A DNA stretch of 64,000 nucleotides from Bacteroides mediterraneensis (GTDB taxonomy: Bacteria; Bacteroidota; Bacteroidia; Bacteroidales; Bacteroidaceae), in the NCBI RefSeq assembly GCF_016900355.1, contig NZ_JACJKA010000001.1, positions 370,579 to 434,578 on the forward strand. The letters are read 5' to 3'. How positions within the stretch are numbered: position 1 is the stretch's first letter; each line of letters starts with the position of its first letter. Position numbers and translations under genes: made by a program. Below are positions 26,040-35,361 of this stretch, one piece after another. The notes beneath the pieces were generated by a model that searched no databases, had not been told where the DNA came from, and worked only from the letters and a program-made list of their open reading frames with translations.

Positions 26040-27845
26040 ATGGAAGTAAACGAAACTAACCGCCCATTAACTGAGGCGCCAATGGAAAAACCCGTTGAAG
26101 CCCCGGTTCCTACTATGGAAGAAACCGAAAAGGATACGTACACTCCGAAACAGACCTTGGAAGAAGTGGTGCAACGCCTCAAGGAAATCAATGAAAAGAA
26201 TGACCTGACCGACAAACAGGAAATCGACACCCTCAAACAAACATTCTACAAACTTCAAAAGGCCAAATCAGAAGCGGCACGGAAAGCTTTCATCGAAGCA
26301 GGAGGAAATGCAGACGATTTTATCCCGCAAGCAGAACCAGTTGAAGAAGAATTCAAGAAGGTCATGAATGCCATCAAGGAAAAAAGAAATGCCTTGGCTG
26401 CTGCGCAGGAAAAGGAAAAAGAAGAAAATCTGACTAAAAAGCTGGGCATTCTGGAAAGAATGAAATACCTGACCGAATCACAAGAAGATACAAACAAGAT
26501 TTACGACGATTTCAAGAAACTCCAACAGGAATGGAACGAAATCGGACAAATACCTGCAGCTAAAGTCAACGAGCTCTGGAAAACGTATCAGCTTTATACC
26601 GAAAAATTCTACGACATGGTAAAGCTGAACAACGAGTTCCGTGAATACGACTTCAAGAAGAACCTGGAGCTGAAAACCCGCTTGTGCGAAGCCGCAGAGA
26701 AGCTGGCCGATGAACCCGATGTCATTTCGGCCTTCCACCAGCTACAGAAACTTCACCAGGAATTCCGGGCCATTGGACCGGTAGCCAAAGATTTGCGCGA
26801 AGCTATCTGGACCCGTTTCAAAGCGGCCTCCACGGTTATCAACAAACGTCATCAGCAGCACTTTGAGGAGCTGAAAGAAAAGGAACAGAACAACCTGGAC
26901 CAGAAAACCGTGATTTGTGAAATCGTGGAAAGTATGGAATACGACAAGTTTACCACTTTTGCCGACTGGGAAGAAAAGACACAAGAAGTCTTGGCTCTGC
27001 AAGCCAAATGGAAAACCATCGGCTATGCGCCACAGAAGATGAACGTCAAGATTTTTGAACGCTTCCGGGCTGCTTGCGATGAGTTCTTCCGCCGGAAAGC
27101 TGCATTCTTCAAATCTATAAAGGAAACCATGGCGGCCAACCTGGAAAAGAAAAAGGCGCTTTGTGAAAAGGCGGAAGCCCTGAAAGACAGCACCGACTGG
27201 AAAGAGACAGCTGACATTCTGACCAAACTCCAGAAGGAATGGAAAACCATCGGTCCGGTAGCCAAGAAGCATTCGGATACGGTATGGAAACGTTTCATCG
27301 GTGCCTGCGACTATTTCTTTGAACAGAAAAACAAGGCGACTTCTTCACAACGTACAGAAGAAGTGGAAAATCAAGCGAAGAAGGAAGATGTCATCAAACG
27401 GATGGCTGCCCTCGAAGCTGCCGGAACAGCTGATGAAGCTACCGCAGAACAGGTTCGCGCCCTGATGAAGGAATGGAACTCCATCGGTTTCGTACCTTTC
27501 AAAGAAAAAGACCGCCTGTACAAAGAATTCCACGGCTTGGTAGACAAACTGTTCGACCGTCTACACCTGTCGGCAACAGAAAAACGCCTGAGCAACGTAC
27601 GCACCAGCGGCAACAAGGAAAGCAATCTGTATCGTGACCGTGAACGCTTGGTTCGCACTTACGAAGGGCTGAAGAACGACATCCAGACCTACGAAAACAA
27701 CTTGGGATTCCTGAACTCTTCTTCCAAGAAAGGAAACACACTGGTGGCCGATATCACCCGTAAGATTGAACGTCTGAAAAAAGACATGGAACTGGTACTG
27801 GGTAAAATCAAGGCCATTGATGAAAGCTTAAAAGAAAAAGAATAA
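26040..27845 (+). CDS. DUF349 repeat protein
   Basis: Soluble, highly charged, mostly helical protein of 601 residues with about five tandem DUF349 repeats. The repeat signature (LQxEWKxIGxVxxxxxxxxWxRFxxAxDxFF) is seen as LQQEWNEIGQIPAAKVNELWKTYQ, LHQEFRAIGPVAKDLREAIWTRFK, LQAKWKTIGYAPQ...IFERFRAACDEFF, LQKEWKTIGPVAKKHSDTVWKRFIGACDYFF and LMKEWNSIGFVPFKEKDRLYKEF. The N-terminus is acidic and proline-rich. There is no signal peptide or catalytic motif. Function is not established. Confidence 0.92.
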   Translation: MEVNETNRPLTEAPMEKPVEAPVPTMEETEKDTYTPKQTLEEVVQRLKEINEKNDLTDKQEIDTLKQTFYKLQKAKSEAARKAFIEAGGNADDFIPQAEPVEEEFKKVMNAIKEKRNALAAAQEKEKEENLTKKLGILERMKYLTESQEDTNKIYDDFKKLQQEWNEIGQIPAAKVNELWKTYQLYTEKFYDMVKLNNEFREYDFKKNLELKTRLCEAAEKLADEPDVISAFHQLQKLHQEFRAIGPVAKDLREAIWTRFKAASTVINKRHQQHFEELKEKEQNNLDQKTVICEIVESMEYDKFTTFADWEEKTQEVLALQAKWKTIGYAPQKMNVKIFERFRAACDEFFRRKAAFFKSIKETMAANLEKKKALCEKAEALKDSTDWKETADILTKLQKEWKTIGPVAKKHSDTVWKRFIGACDYFFEQKNKATSSQRTEEVENQAKKEDVIKRMAALEAAGTADEATAEQVRALMKEWNSIGFVPFKEKDRLYKEFHGLVDKLFDRLHLSATEKRLSNVRTSGNKESNLYRDRERLVRTYEGLKNDIQTYENNLGFLNSSSKKGNTLVADITRKIERLKKDMELVLGKIKAIDESLKEKE

Positions 27846-27864
27846 GAATAAAATGTATCCTATC

Positions 27865-27903
27865 AAAAAGAGGTCACTCCCATCAGGAGAATGACCTCTT
27901 TTT
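27865..27903 (+). terminator. Terminator of the DUF349 gene
   Basis: Stem AAAAAGAGGTCA...CTCC / GGAG..TGACCTCTTTTT with a CATCA loop, 20 bp after the stop codon, ending in a T-run. Confidence 0.9.
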
Positions 27904-27919
27904 TCGTTTAAATCCTCTT

Positions 27920-28007
27920 GAAACTACCTCGTAGTAGTCTACTCATTACTCCGTAATAACTCTTCCACTTCTATACAGTAATTACAATCTTACCTTATAG
28001 TAAAATT
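27920..28007. repeat. Possible 22-bp-period array 4 (two clear palindromes)
   Basis: ACTACCTCGTAGT (27923-27935) and ATTACTCCGTAAT (27945-27957) are perfect 5+3+5 palindromes spaced exactly 22 bp. Two further blocks in the same register (27967-27979 and 27989-28001) keep only part of the symmetry; the last overlaps the stop codon of the MBL gene. It lies between the converging DUF349 and MBL genes. Confidence 0.5.
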
Positions 28008-28810
28008 TCTTCCAAGTCATCCGGCACATATACTTTTCCGCCAAACTGAGAAGCCGCTTCCGCCGTATAACGGACTTTCCGGGTAGCCAGTGTCTTGTCC
28101 TCCGTATGATACAGCAACAGGTTCTTTACCTCAAGCTGAGCAGCCAGACGGCCGGCATCGAGTGCGGTGCTATGATGTTTCTCGTAAGGTTTGAATCGTT
28201 CTCGGTCTTCGTACAGACAAAACGCTTCACAAAGCAACCAATCAGCTCCTTCCACATAGTGACGGTTGCATTCATTGTAAGGTTCATCACCCAGGCAGAC
28301 CAATGACTGTCCGTCGGGCAGCATAGTCCGGAAACCAAACTGTTTCTCCTTGGTCGAAGCGATGTCAAAACATTCTACTTCCAGACCGATGGTTTGAAAC
28401 TTGCCTCCATTCTCTACCTCACACAACAAAATGTCTTCTCCCAGACGGTCCACAATCTTCTTCGGCAATGTCATCCGGCAAATCCAGTCGAGCACCTTGA
28501 CCACCTTCTCATGGCCGTACACCCGCAGGGTGCCTTCATATTCTCCCTTCTGAATAGCCTGCGCCACCACACGAATCATCCATATCACTCCTAAAATATG
28601 GTCGGTATGGGCATGCGTCACAAAAATCTCATGAATGTGGTTCAAAGGGATATGAGCTTTCTGCAGTTGCGACAAGATACCGTTTCCTCCTCCGGCATCC
28701 ACCAAAAAATAGTTTTCTCCACGGCAAAGTGCAAAACAGGTATTGTAACAGTTCACTACGGCAGCATTTCCAGTGCCCAGCATAATCAGTTTCATTGAAT
28801 CTTCTATCAT
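27995..28810 (-). CDS. MBL-fold metallo-hydrolase (RNase Z-like)
   Basis: Metallo-beta-lactamase-fold hydrolase of 271 residues. The metal-binding motif THAHTDHILG (HxHxDH) is at about 66-75, with further histidines at EKHHSTALDAG and LLLYHTEDKT near the C-terminus. The overall layout (MLGTGNAAVVNCYNTCFAL at the start, FLVDAGGGNGI before the HxHxDH) resembles RNase Z/arylsulfatase-like members, but the flexible arm of true tRNase Z is not evident, so the substrate is unknown. The start is ATG 28810; the in-frame ATG at 28795 (MKLIMLGTGN) fits the family equally well. Confidence 0.85.
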   Translation of the reverse strand: MIEDSMKLIMLGTGNAAVVNCYNTCFALCRGENYFLVDAGGGNGILSQLQKAHIPLNHIHEIFVTHAHTDHILGVIWMIRVVAQAIQKGEYEGTLRVYGHEKVVKVLDWICRMTLPKKIVDRLGEDILLCEVENGGKFQTIGLEVECFDIASTKEKQFGFRTMLPDGQSLVCLGDEPYNECNRHYVEGADWLLCEAFCLYEDRERFKPYEKHHSTALDAGRLAAQLEVKNLLLYHTEDKTLATRKVRYTAEAASQFGGKVYVPDDLEEILL

Positions 28811-28833
28811 AATCTTTCCTCTAAAAAACTACG

Positions 28834-28841
28834 CAAAGGTA
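28834..28841 (-). promoter_or_regulatory. Predicted -7 element for the MBL hydrolase
   Basis: Minus-strand TACCTTTG (TAnnTTTG) 24 bp upstream of the ATG at 28810. The rest of the 390-bp gap to xylR shows no gene; it holds candidate xylR operator sequences. Confidence 0.5.
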
Positions 28842-29059
28842 CAATTTTTTCTCTTTTGTATTTTTAACACATCCAAAAAATACCAATATCCCTACCCCAT
28901 ACAGGCATCGGACAGGCCTTCCATGCCACACCACAAAAAATACAATAAGTAACCTGCACTCCACGTCGTCTACCTTTCGCTTAAGACACTGAATATTTGC
29001 CACTTCAAATTCATTACAATCAGAAAAAGACTGAAACGAGAAATCACCCTGAATACATA

Positions 29060-29074
29060 TTGTAAGAAATACAA
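29060..29074. promoter_or_regulatory. Candidate operator upstream of xylR (inverted repeat)
   Basis: TTGTA-AGAAA-TACAA is an inverted repeat with 5-bp arms, and ATTGTA recurs at 29092-29097. It lies about 100 bp upstream of the predicted xylR promoter (TTG, 21 bp, TTCTTTGC near 29176-29183). Whether XylR binds it is not known. Confidence 0.3.
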
Positions 29075-29200
29075 AAACAAAGAATTATGATATTGTATAT
29101 ACTAAGATATTCATTCTATTGAACAATAAGCATTTACACAATCAAAAATACACTTGCATATCTCAATAAAAAAAACGTTCTTTGCAATGAAGACAAAAAA

Positions 29201-29929
29201 ATGCTTATGGAATACACACGACAATTAGCCAACAATCATATCTCGGTAGACTGCGTGGTCATCGGGTTTGACGGAGAGAAACTGAAAGTGTTGCTCGTCA
29301 AACGTGTGGGGGAAGAAAGTGGAGAAGTTTTCCATGACATGAAGCTTCCGGGAAGCCTGATTTATATGGATGAAGATCTGGACGATGCCGCCAAACGGGT
29401 ACTTCGAGATTTGACGGGTCTCAAAAACGTAAATCTGATGCAATTCAAGGCGTTCGGATCCAAAGACCGTACCAAGAATCCCAAAGACATACATTGGTTG
29501 GAACGGGCTGAGAAGGCTAAAGTGGAACGGATTGTCACCATCGCCTATTTGGCCTTGGTCAAAATAGACAAGACCTTAAACAAGAACCTGGATGAGTACA
29601 AGGCTGAATGGGTGGCTCTTGAGGATATCAAGGACCTGGCCTTCGACCACAACCTGATCATTGCAGAGGCCATCAAGTTCATCCGTCACCACATCGAATT
29701 CAACCCGTCGTGCATTTTCGAACTGCTGCCACGCAAGTTCACGGCCCTACAGCTCCGGATGCTCTACGAAGTGATTCTCGGCAAACCGTTGGACGTACGC
29801 AACTTCCACAAAAAGATTTCAATGATGGAATACATCGTACCGCTGGAGGAATATGAACAGGGAGTATCCCATCGTGCCGCAAGATATTACCGGTTCGACC
29901 GGAAAATCTACAACAAAACAAGAAGATAA
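29201..29929 (+). CDS. xylR: NUDIX-type transcriptional regulator of xylose use (NrtR family)
   Basis: A 242-residue regulator with an N-terminal NUDIX-like ligand domain (about 10-155) and a C-terminal winged-helix DNA-binding domain (about 165-242, FELLPRKFTALQLRMLYEVILG... NFHKKISMMEYI). The NUDIX box is degenerate: where G-x5-E-x7-REUxEExGU is expected, it reads G51...R66-V-L-R-D-L-T-G73, so the metal-binding glutamates are lost and hydrolysis is unlikely. NrtR-family sugar regulators of this kind are known in Bacteroides. The gene lies 20 bp before xylB and so heads the xylose operon; autoregulation is likely. ATGs at 29201 and 29207 are both possible starts. Confidence 0.88.
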   Translation: MLMEYTRQLANNHISVDCVVIGFDGEKLKVLLVKRVGEESGEVFHDMKLPGSLIYMDEDLDDAAKRVLRDLTGLKNVNLMQFKAFGSKDRTKNPKDIHWLERAEKAKVERIVTIAYLALVKIDKTLNKNLDEYKAEWVALEDIKDLAFDHNLIIAEAIKFIRHHIEFNPSCIFELLPRKFTALQLRMLYEVILGKPLDVRNFHKKISMMEYIVPLEEYEQGVSHRAARYYRFDRKIYNKTRR

Positions 29930-29949
29930 TCAAAAAACGATATAAAAAT

Positions 29950-31437
29950 ATGTATTTATTAGGTTATGACATAGGAAGCTCGTCAGTCAAGGCGAGTCTA
30001 GTAAACGTAGAAACCGGGAAATGCGCCGCTTCTGCTTTTTTCCCAAAAACAGAAGCCCCTATCCTTGCCGTCAAACAAGGATGGGCTGAACAAGATCCGC
30101 AAAGCTGGTGGGAAAACCTGAAACTGGCTACACAGGCTGTATTGACCACATCCGGAGCCAAGGCAGAAGAAATCAAAGCCATCGGTATTTCGTATCAGAT
30201 GCACGGACTGGTTTGCGTGGACAAAAACCAGCAGGTACTTCGTCCTTCTATCATTTGGTGCGACTCCAGAGCCGTACCCTACGGACAGAAGGCATTTCAG
30301 GAATTAGGAGAAGCACAGTGCCTTTCTCATTTGCTCAACTCACCGGGAAACTTTACGGCTTCCAAACTGGCATGGGTAAAGGAAAACGAACCGGACGTTT
30401 ATGCGAAGATTTACAAAGTCATGCTTCCGGGCGACTACATTGCCATGCGACTGACCGGGGAAATCTGTACCACCGTATCCGGATTGTCGGAAGGCATGTT
30501 CTGGGACTTCAAGGAAAACAAGGTAGCAGATTTCTTGCTGAACTACTATGGTATCGACGCTTCCCTGCTGGCTGACATCCGTCCGACTTTCTCCGAACAA
30601 GGTAAAGTGACTGAAAAGGTTGCTGCCGAACTGGGACTGAAAGCGGGAACTCCGGTCACATACCGTGCCGGTGACCAACCGAACAATGCATTGTCATTGA
30701 ATGTGTTCAATCCGGGAGAAATTGCTTCTACTGCCGGTACATCGGGAGTGGTATACGGAGTGAACGGCAGTGTGAACTACGACCCGTTGTCACGTGTCAA
30801 CACCTTCGCACATGTCAATCATACTCCTTCACAAACACGTCTGGGGGTATTGCTCTGCATCAACGGTACAGGCATCCTCAACTCGTGGATGAAGCGTACG
30901 CTCGCTTCCGATCTCAGCTATGCAGAAATGAATGAAGTAGCCGCACAGGCCCCCATCGGAGCAGACGGCATCAGCATCCTTCCATTCGGGAATGGTGCAG
31001 AACGCATGTTGCAGAACCAGGAAACAGGCTGTTCCATCCAAGGTGTCAACTTCAACCTGCACAACCGCAGTCACCTGTTGCGTGCCGCACAGGAAGGAAT
31101 CGTATTCTCTTTCCGCTACGGCATTGACATCATGAAAGGTATGGGAATGGACGTAAAGAAAATCCACGCCGGACATGCCAACATGTTCCTGAGCCCGCTC
31201 TTCCGCGACACACTGGCCGGAGTGACCGGAGCTACCATCGAACTGTATGACACCGACGGTTCTGTAGGTGCCGCCAAAGGAGCCGGAATGGGTGCAGGCA
31301 TCTACCGAGACCATGTGGAAGCTTTTGCCACCCTCGACAAGCTCGCGGTTATCGAACCGAAGGCTTCTGACGCAGCCGCTTACGCCGACGCATACGCTCG
31401 TTGGAAAGAATGTCTTGAAACTATCACAAAAAAATAA
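29950..31437 (+). CDS. xylB: Xylulokinase
   Basis: FGGY-family carbohydrate kinase that phosphorylates D-xylulose to D-xylulose 5-phosphate for the pentose phosphate pathway. The N-terminal phosphate loop is YLLGYDIGSSSVKASLVN, the sugar site includes the YQMHGLVCVD block and WCDSRA near residues 95-103, and the C-terminal ATPase part has GHANMFLSPLFRDTLAGVTGATIELYDTDGSVGAAKGAG. Length 495 is typical. Next to xylose isomerase, the xylulokinase call is secure. Confidence 0.94.
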   Translation: MYLLGYDIGSSSVKASLVNVETGKCAASAFFPKTEAPILAVKQGWAEQDPQSWWENLKLATQAVLTTSGAKAEEIKAIGISYQMHGLVCVDKNQQVLRPSIIWCDSRAVPYGQKAFQELGEAQCLSHLLNSPGNFTASKLAWVKENEPDVYAKIYKVMLPGDYIAMRLTGEICTTVSGLSEGMFWDFKENKVADFLLNYYGIDASLLADIRPTFSEQGKVTEKVAAELGLKAGTPVTYRAGDQPNNALSLNVFNPGEIASTAGTSGVVYGVNGSVNYDPLSRVNTFAHVNHTPSQTRLGVLLCINGTGILNSWMKRTLASDLSYAEMNEVAAQAPIGADGISILPFGNGAERMLQNQETGCSIQGVNFNLHNRSHLLRAAQEGIVFSFRYGIDIMKGMGMDVKKIHAGHANMFLSPLFRDTLAGVTGATIELYDTDGSVGAAKGAGMGAGIYRDHVEAFATLDKLAVIEPKASDAAAYADAYARWKECLETITKK

Positions 31438-31467
31438 TCATACATTAACTTTAAAAACAAAAATATT

Positions 31468-32784
31468 ATGGCAACAAAAGAGTACTTTCCGGGAATCGGA
31501 AAAATCAAATTTGAAGGTGTAGAAAGCAAAAACCCGATGGCTTTCCGTTATTATGACGCAAACAAAATCATCATGGGCAAACCGATGAAAGAATGGTTGA
31601 AGTTTGCAATGGCTTGGTGGCATACTTTGTGTGCAGAAGGCGGTGACCAGTTCGGTGGCGGTACCAAGAAATTCCCTTGGAAAGGAAATCCTGATAAAGT
31701 ACAGGCTGCTAAAGAAAAAGCTGATGCAGGCTTTGAATTCATGCAAAAAATCGGTATCGAATACTACTGTTTCCACGATGTAGACTTGTGCGACGAAGCC
31801 GATACCATTGAAGAATACGAAGCTAACCTGAAGGAAATCGTGGCTTACCTCAAGAAAAAACAGGAAGAAACAGGTATCAAACTGTTATGGGGTACTGCCA
31901 ACGTATTCGGCCATGCCCGTTATATGAACGGTGCTGCTACCAACCCTGATTTCGACGTAGTAGCTCGTGCTGCTGTACAAATCAAGAATGCCATCGATGC
32001 GACTATCGAACTAGGCGGTACAAACTACGTGTTCTGGGGTGGACGTGAAGGTTACATGTCTTTGCTGAATACCGACCAGAAACGTGAAAAAGACCATCTG
32101 GCACAAATGTTGACAATGGCTCGCGACTATGCACGTGCAAAAGGTTTCAAGGGTACCTTCCTGGTTGAACCGAAACCAATGGAACCGACCAAACATCAGT
32201 ATGACGTAGATACTGAAACTGTAATTGGCTTCTTGAGAGCTCACGGACTGGATAAAGATTTCAAGGTCAACATCGAAGTGAACCACGCTACGCTGGCTGG
32301 CCATACCTTCGAACACGAACTGGCTGTCGCTGTAGACAACGGTATGCTGGGTTCTATCGATGCCAACCGCGGTGACTACCAGAACGGATGGGATACTGAC
32401 CAGTTCCCTATCGACAACTATGAACTGATCCAGGCTATGATGCAGATTATCCGTGGTGGTGGTCTGGGCAACGGCGGTACGAACTTTGATGCCAAGACAC
32501 GTCGTAACTCTACCGACCTGGAAGACATCTTCATCGCACACATTGCCGGAATGGATGCCATGGCTCGTGCGTTGGAAAATGCAGCCCGTCTGCTCGAAGA
32601 ATCTCCTTACAAGAAGATGTTTGCTGACCGTTACGCTTCATTCGACAGCGGTAAAGGAAAAGAATTTGAAGAAGGCAAGCTGACTCTGGAAGATGTAGTA
32701 GCCTACGCTAAGAAAGCAGGTGAACCGAAACAGACCAGCGGAAAACAAGAATTGTACGAAGCTATTGTAAACATGTATTGCTAA
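31468..32784 (+). CDS. xylA: Xylose isomerase
   Basis: TIM-barrel metal-dependent isomerase converting D-xylose to D-xylulose. Signatures: [18 protein letters not shown] [12 protein letters not shown] with the catalytic His, [31 protein letters not shown] (metal Glu/Lys region), [18 protein letters not shown] and [19 protein letters not shown] with the metal aspartates. At 438 residues it is the longer class II type. It lies 30 bp after xylB and is followed by an intra-operon hairpin. Confidence 0.96.
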   Translation: MATKEYFPGIGKIKFEGVESKNPMAFRYYDANKIIMGKPMKEWLKFAMAWWHTLCAEGGDQFGGGTKKFPWKGNPDKVQAAKEKADAGFEFMQKIGIEYYCFHDVDLCDEADTIEEYEANLKEIVAYLKKKQEETGIKLLWGTANVFGHARYMNGAATNPDFDVVARAAVQIKNAIDATIELGGTNYVFWGGREGYMSLLNTDQKREKDHLAQMLTMARDYARAKGFKGTFLVEPKPMEPTKHQYDVDTETVIGFLRAHGLDKDFKVNIEVNHATLAGHTFEHELAVAVDNGMLGSIDANRGDYQNGWDTDQFPIDNYELIQAMMQIIRGGGLGNGGTNFDAKTRRNSTDLEDIFIAHIAGMDAMARALENAARLLEESPYKKMFADRYASFDSGKGKEFEEGKLTLEDVVAYAKKAGEPKQTSGKQELYEAIVNMYC

Positions 32785-32805
32785 TGTGCTGAGTTTTCAG
32801 CGTTC

Positions 32806-32858
32806 AACCGGCATGCCCGTCGGTGAAGTTCATCTTCCCCCGACCGGGTATGCCGGTT
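32806..32858 (+). terminator. Strong hairpin between xylA and xylE
   Basis: Arms AACCGGCATGCCCGTCGG and CCGACCGGGTATGCCGGTT pair over about 18 bp with one bulge and one mismatch, leaving a 16-nt loop, followed by TATCTTTTT. It may act as a partial terminator or as an mRNA stabiliser that sets xylE below xylBA. Confidence 0.7.
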
Positions 32859-32886
32859 ATCTTTTTCCTTAAAAAAGCCTTTCATT

Positions 32887-34368
32887 ATGAATTACACAGA
32901 AAAAGGAAGCAGAGCCTATCTGTTTTCCATCGTACTCGTAGCCGTTCTCGGCGGACTGTTGTTCGGTTATGACACAGCTGTCATCTCCGGTGCAGAAAAA
33001 GGGCTTCAGGCTTTTTTCATAGGAGCCGACGATTTCCTCTACACCGATACCTGGCACGGCATCACTTCCTCAAGTGCTTTGTTAGGATGTATCCTTGGTA
33101 GTGCGCTTTCCGGCTTCTTTGCGTCTCGGTTTGGCCGAAAAGTATCTCTGTTGGCCGCAGGTGTCATGTTCTTCCTGTCAGCCTTGGGGTCATACTATCC
33201 GGAATTTCTCTTTTTTCCACATGGAGACCCTTCCTATTCCCTGTTGTTGGCATTCAACTTCTACCGTGTGCTGGGAGGTGTAGGTGTAGGACTGGCATCA
33301 GCCATCTGCCCGATGTATATCGCTGAGATTGCTCCCAGCAACATCCGTGGCACATTGGTTTCCTGGAACCAGTTTGCCATCATCTTCGGTCAACTGGTAG
33401 TCTATTTTGTCAACTTCCTTATCTTGGGCGACCACCTGAATCCGATTGTGGAAATCGTCGACGGAGTCAACCGTATTATGAATCCGGACGAAGCTGCTTG
33501 GAGCATTGAAACCGGATGGCGCCTGATGTTTGTCAGTGAAGCCGTCCCTGCCGGATTGTTCACACTATTGGTATTCTTTGTTCCCGAAACACCGCGCTAC
33601 CTGGCTATGACCGGACGCGACGAAAAAGCGCTGTTTGTACTGAGCCGTATCAACGGACTGACACAGGCCAAGGCCATCCTGAAAGACATCAAAGACACCG
33701 CCAATGAAAAAACAGAAAAACTGTTCACATACGGCTGGATGGTCATCTTCATTGGTATCATGCTGAGTGTATTCCAACAAGCCGTAGGCATCAATGCCGT
33801 CTTATATTTTGCCCCTCGCATCTTTGAAAGCATGGGTATGGGCAACCCAATGGTACAGACCGTATTCATGGGCATCGTCAACATCCTGTTCACACTGCTG
33901 GCTGTCTTTACTGTGGAGAAATGGGGACGCAAGCCCCTGCTGATTTACGGTTCCATTGGTATGGCTATCGGTGCCTTCGGAGTCGCTTTCAGCAATGCCG
34001 TGAGCGGACTTTCTCCGATGATACCTGTCATCAGCATCATGATTTATAGTGCTTCGTTCATGTTCAGCTGGGGCCCTATCTGCTGGGTGCTCATTGCCGA
34101 AATCTTCCCCAACACCATCCGTGGAGCAGCTGTAGCCATCGCCGTAGCCTTCCAGTGGATTTTCAATTTCATCGTCTCTTCTACTTTCCTGCCGATGTAT
34201 AACATGAGTGCCGGAGACATGGGCGACAAATTCGGACACATGTTTGTGTACGGATTGTATGGAGCTATCTGTGTCATAGCCGCCATCTTCGTATGGCGAC
34301 TGGTACCAGAAACGAAGGGAAAGACATTGGAAGACATGACACGTCTGTGGAAGACACGCCGGAAATGA
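32887..34368 (+). CDS. xylE: D-xylose:proton symporter (MFS sugar porter)
   Basis: Inner-membrane MFS transporter of 493 residues with twelve predicted helices. Sugar-porter signatures: GGLLFGYDTAVISGAEKGL in helix 1, RFGRKVSLL after helix 2, MYIAEIAPSNIRGTLVSWNQ, PETPRYL at the end of helix 6, QQAVGINAVLYFAPRIFESMG in helix 7 and VPETKGKTLEDM at the C-terminus. Fit to XylE is good and the operon context supports xylose. It is the last gene of xylR-B-A-E. Confidence 0.93.
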   Translation: MNYTEKGSRAYLFSIVLVAVLGGLLFGYDTAVISGAEKGLQAFFIGADDFLYTDTWHGITSSSALLGCILGSALSGFFASRFGRKVSLLAAGVMFFLSALGSYYPEFLFFPHGDPSYSLLLAFNFYRVLGGVGVGLASAICPMYIAEIAPSNIRGTLVSWNQFAIIFGQLVVYFVNFLILGDHLNPIVEIVDGVNRIMNPDEAAWSIETGWRLMFVSEAVPAGLFTLLVFFVPETPRYLAMTGRDEKALFVLSRINGLTQAKAILKDIKDTANEKTEKLFTYGWMVIFIGIMLSVFQQAVGINAVLYFAPRIFESMGMGNPMVQTVFMGIVNILFTLLAVFTVEKWGRKPLLIYGSIGMAIGAFGVAFSNAVSGLSPMIPVISIMIYSASFMFSWGPICWVLIAEIFPNTIRGAAVAIAVAFQWIFNFIVSSTFLPMYNMSAGDMGDKFGHMFVYGLYGAICVIAAIFVWRLVPETKGKTLEDMTRLWKTRRK

Positions 34369-34385
34369 CTTTCAGAAACAAACAT

Positions 34386-34429
34386 AAAAAAAAGACATTC
34401 AGGGAAAACTCACTGAATGTCTTTTTTTT
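34386..34429. terminator. Bidirectional terminator between xylE and tRNA-Met
   Basis: Perfect 17-bp stem (eight A, GACATTCAG / CTGAATGTC, eight T) with a 10-nt loop, 17 bp past the xylE stop and directly next to the minus-strand tRNA. Confidence 0.93.
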
Positions 34430-34430
34430 G

Positions 34431-34504
34431 TAGCGGGACCCGGGATTGAACCGGGGACCTCATGATTATGAATCATGCGCTCTAACCAGCTGAGCTATCC
34501 CGCC
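34431..34504 (-). tRNA. tRNA with anticodon CAT (tRNA-Met, copy 1)
   Basis: Minus-strand 74-nt cloverleaf: acceptor GGCGGGA/TCCCGCT (G1-T72 wobble), D-arm AGCTCAGCTGGTTAGAGC, anticodon loop TTCATAA giving CAT, T-loop TTCAATC, discriminator A, no encoded CCA. It is not an initiator form, because that would have a mismatched 1-72 pair and GGG/CCC in the anticodon stem. Elongator methionine is the simplest reading; a lysidine-modified tRNA-Ile cannot be excluded from the anticodon alone. Confidence 0.9.
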
Positions 34505-34561
34505 ATTCCATTAAAAAAACCGCCAGGCGTGGAAGCCACCCAACGGCTAAATCATTCTTCG

Positions 34562-34635
34562 TAGCGGGACCCGGGATTGAACCGGGGACCTCATGATTAT
34601 GAATCATGCGCTCTAACCAGCTGAGCTATCCCGCC
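34562..34635 (-). tRNA. tRNA with anticodon CAT (tRNA-Met, copy 2)
   Basis: Identical in all 74 positions to the tRNA at 34431-34504, separated by 57 bp. It is the promoter-proximal copy, so both are presumably processed from one transcript. Confidence 0.9.
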
Positions 34636-34656
34636 ATCATTTCGTGATTGCGGGTG

Positions 34657-34688
34657 CAAAGATAGAGCAAGTTTTTGAATTGCGCAAA
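34657..34688 (-). promoter_or_regulatory. Canonical promoter for the tandem tRNA-Met genes
   Basis: Minus strand: TTTG (34685-34688), 20 bp, TATCTTTG (34657-34664), 21 bp upstream of the tRNA. The 317-bp gap to 34952 otherwise shows no gene. Confidence 0.8.
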
Positions 34689-34952
34689 TTTATCCTCCCT
34701 TTTTTACTCTTTTTTCGGAAAGAAGCCACATATTGTCCGACTTTATCCGCTAGTAAAGCACTATAAACAAGCAATTTCCACCATTTGCCCCAATTAACCT
34801 TTCGATGTAAAGTATTTATTTTATGCCTTAAAAAAACAACTTGAGACGATTAGAATTCCTAAAAAAATATCTCCAATCATTATGGAGTGAACAAAAAAAT
34901 ACTTTAATTTGCCACCGTTGCAAAAAATACAAATAAAAACACTAAAAACGTC

Positions 34953-35336
34953 ATGAAAAGAAAAACACAAATAGAATATCCACTGAATCCTTCTTCCAGT
35001 GTCATCATATGGAATGCCATCAGTACGACCGCCGGCCTGCAGCGCTGGTTTGCCGACCAAGTGACAAAAGAAGGAAAAACCTATACATTCCACTGGGGAA
35101 AAACGGAGACACGGCAAGCCATCGTAGTCAACAGCCGCCCGGAATTTTTCATTCGCTTTCACTGGCTGGATGATGACGAGGCCAAAAGCTATTTCGAAAT
35201 GAAAATCCATTACAACGAACTGACTACCGACCATTCGCTGGAAATTACAGACTTTGCTGAACCCGGAGAGGAAGAAGACGTACGCAGCCTTTGGGACTCT
35301 CAAATAGAAACCTTGAAAAGAGTTTTCGGAGTATAA
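34953..35336 (+). CDS. START-like domain protein (AHSA1/SRPBCC fold)
   Basis: Small soluble protein of 127 residues. The block MKRKTQIEYPLNPSSSVIIWNAISTTAGLQRWFADQVTKEGKTYTFHWG fits the N-terminal beta-alpha-alpha part of the SRPBCC/Aha1 fold, and the C-terminal helix (DVRSLWDSQIETLKRVFG) closes the ligand groove. It has no signal peptide. Homologues of this size are common single genes in Bacteroidales; the ligand is unknown. Confidence 0.8.
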   Translation: MKRKTQIEYPLNPSSSVIIWNAISTTAGLQRWFADQVTKEGKTYTFHWGKTETRQAIVVNSRPEFFIRFHWLDDDEAKSYFEMKIHYNELTTDHSLEITDFAEPGEEEDVRSLWDSQIETLKRVFGV

Positions 35337-35361
35337 ATCTATAAAATATACAAAACTTTAT

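Noticed and set aside
34562..34635. Assembly duplication of the CAT tRNA
   Set aside because: The 57-bp spacer has no counterpart outside the pair and the distal copy has a proper promoter; a tandem tRNA duplication is ordinary.
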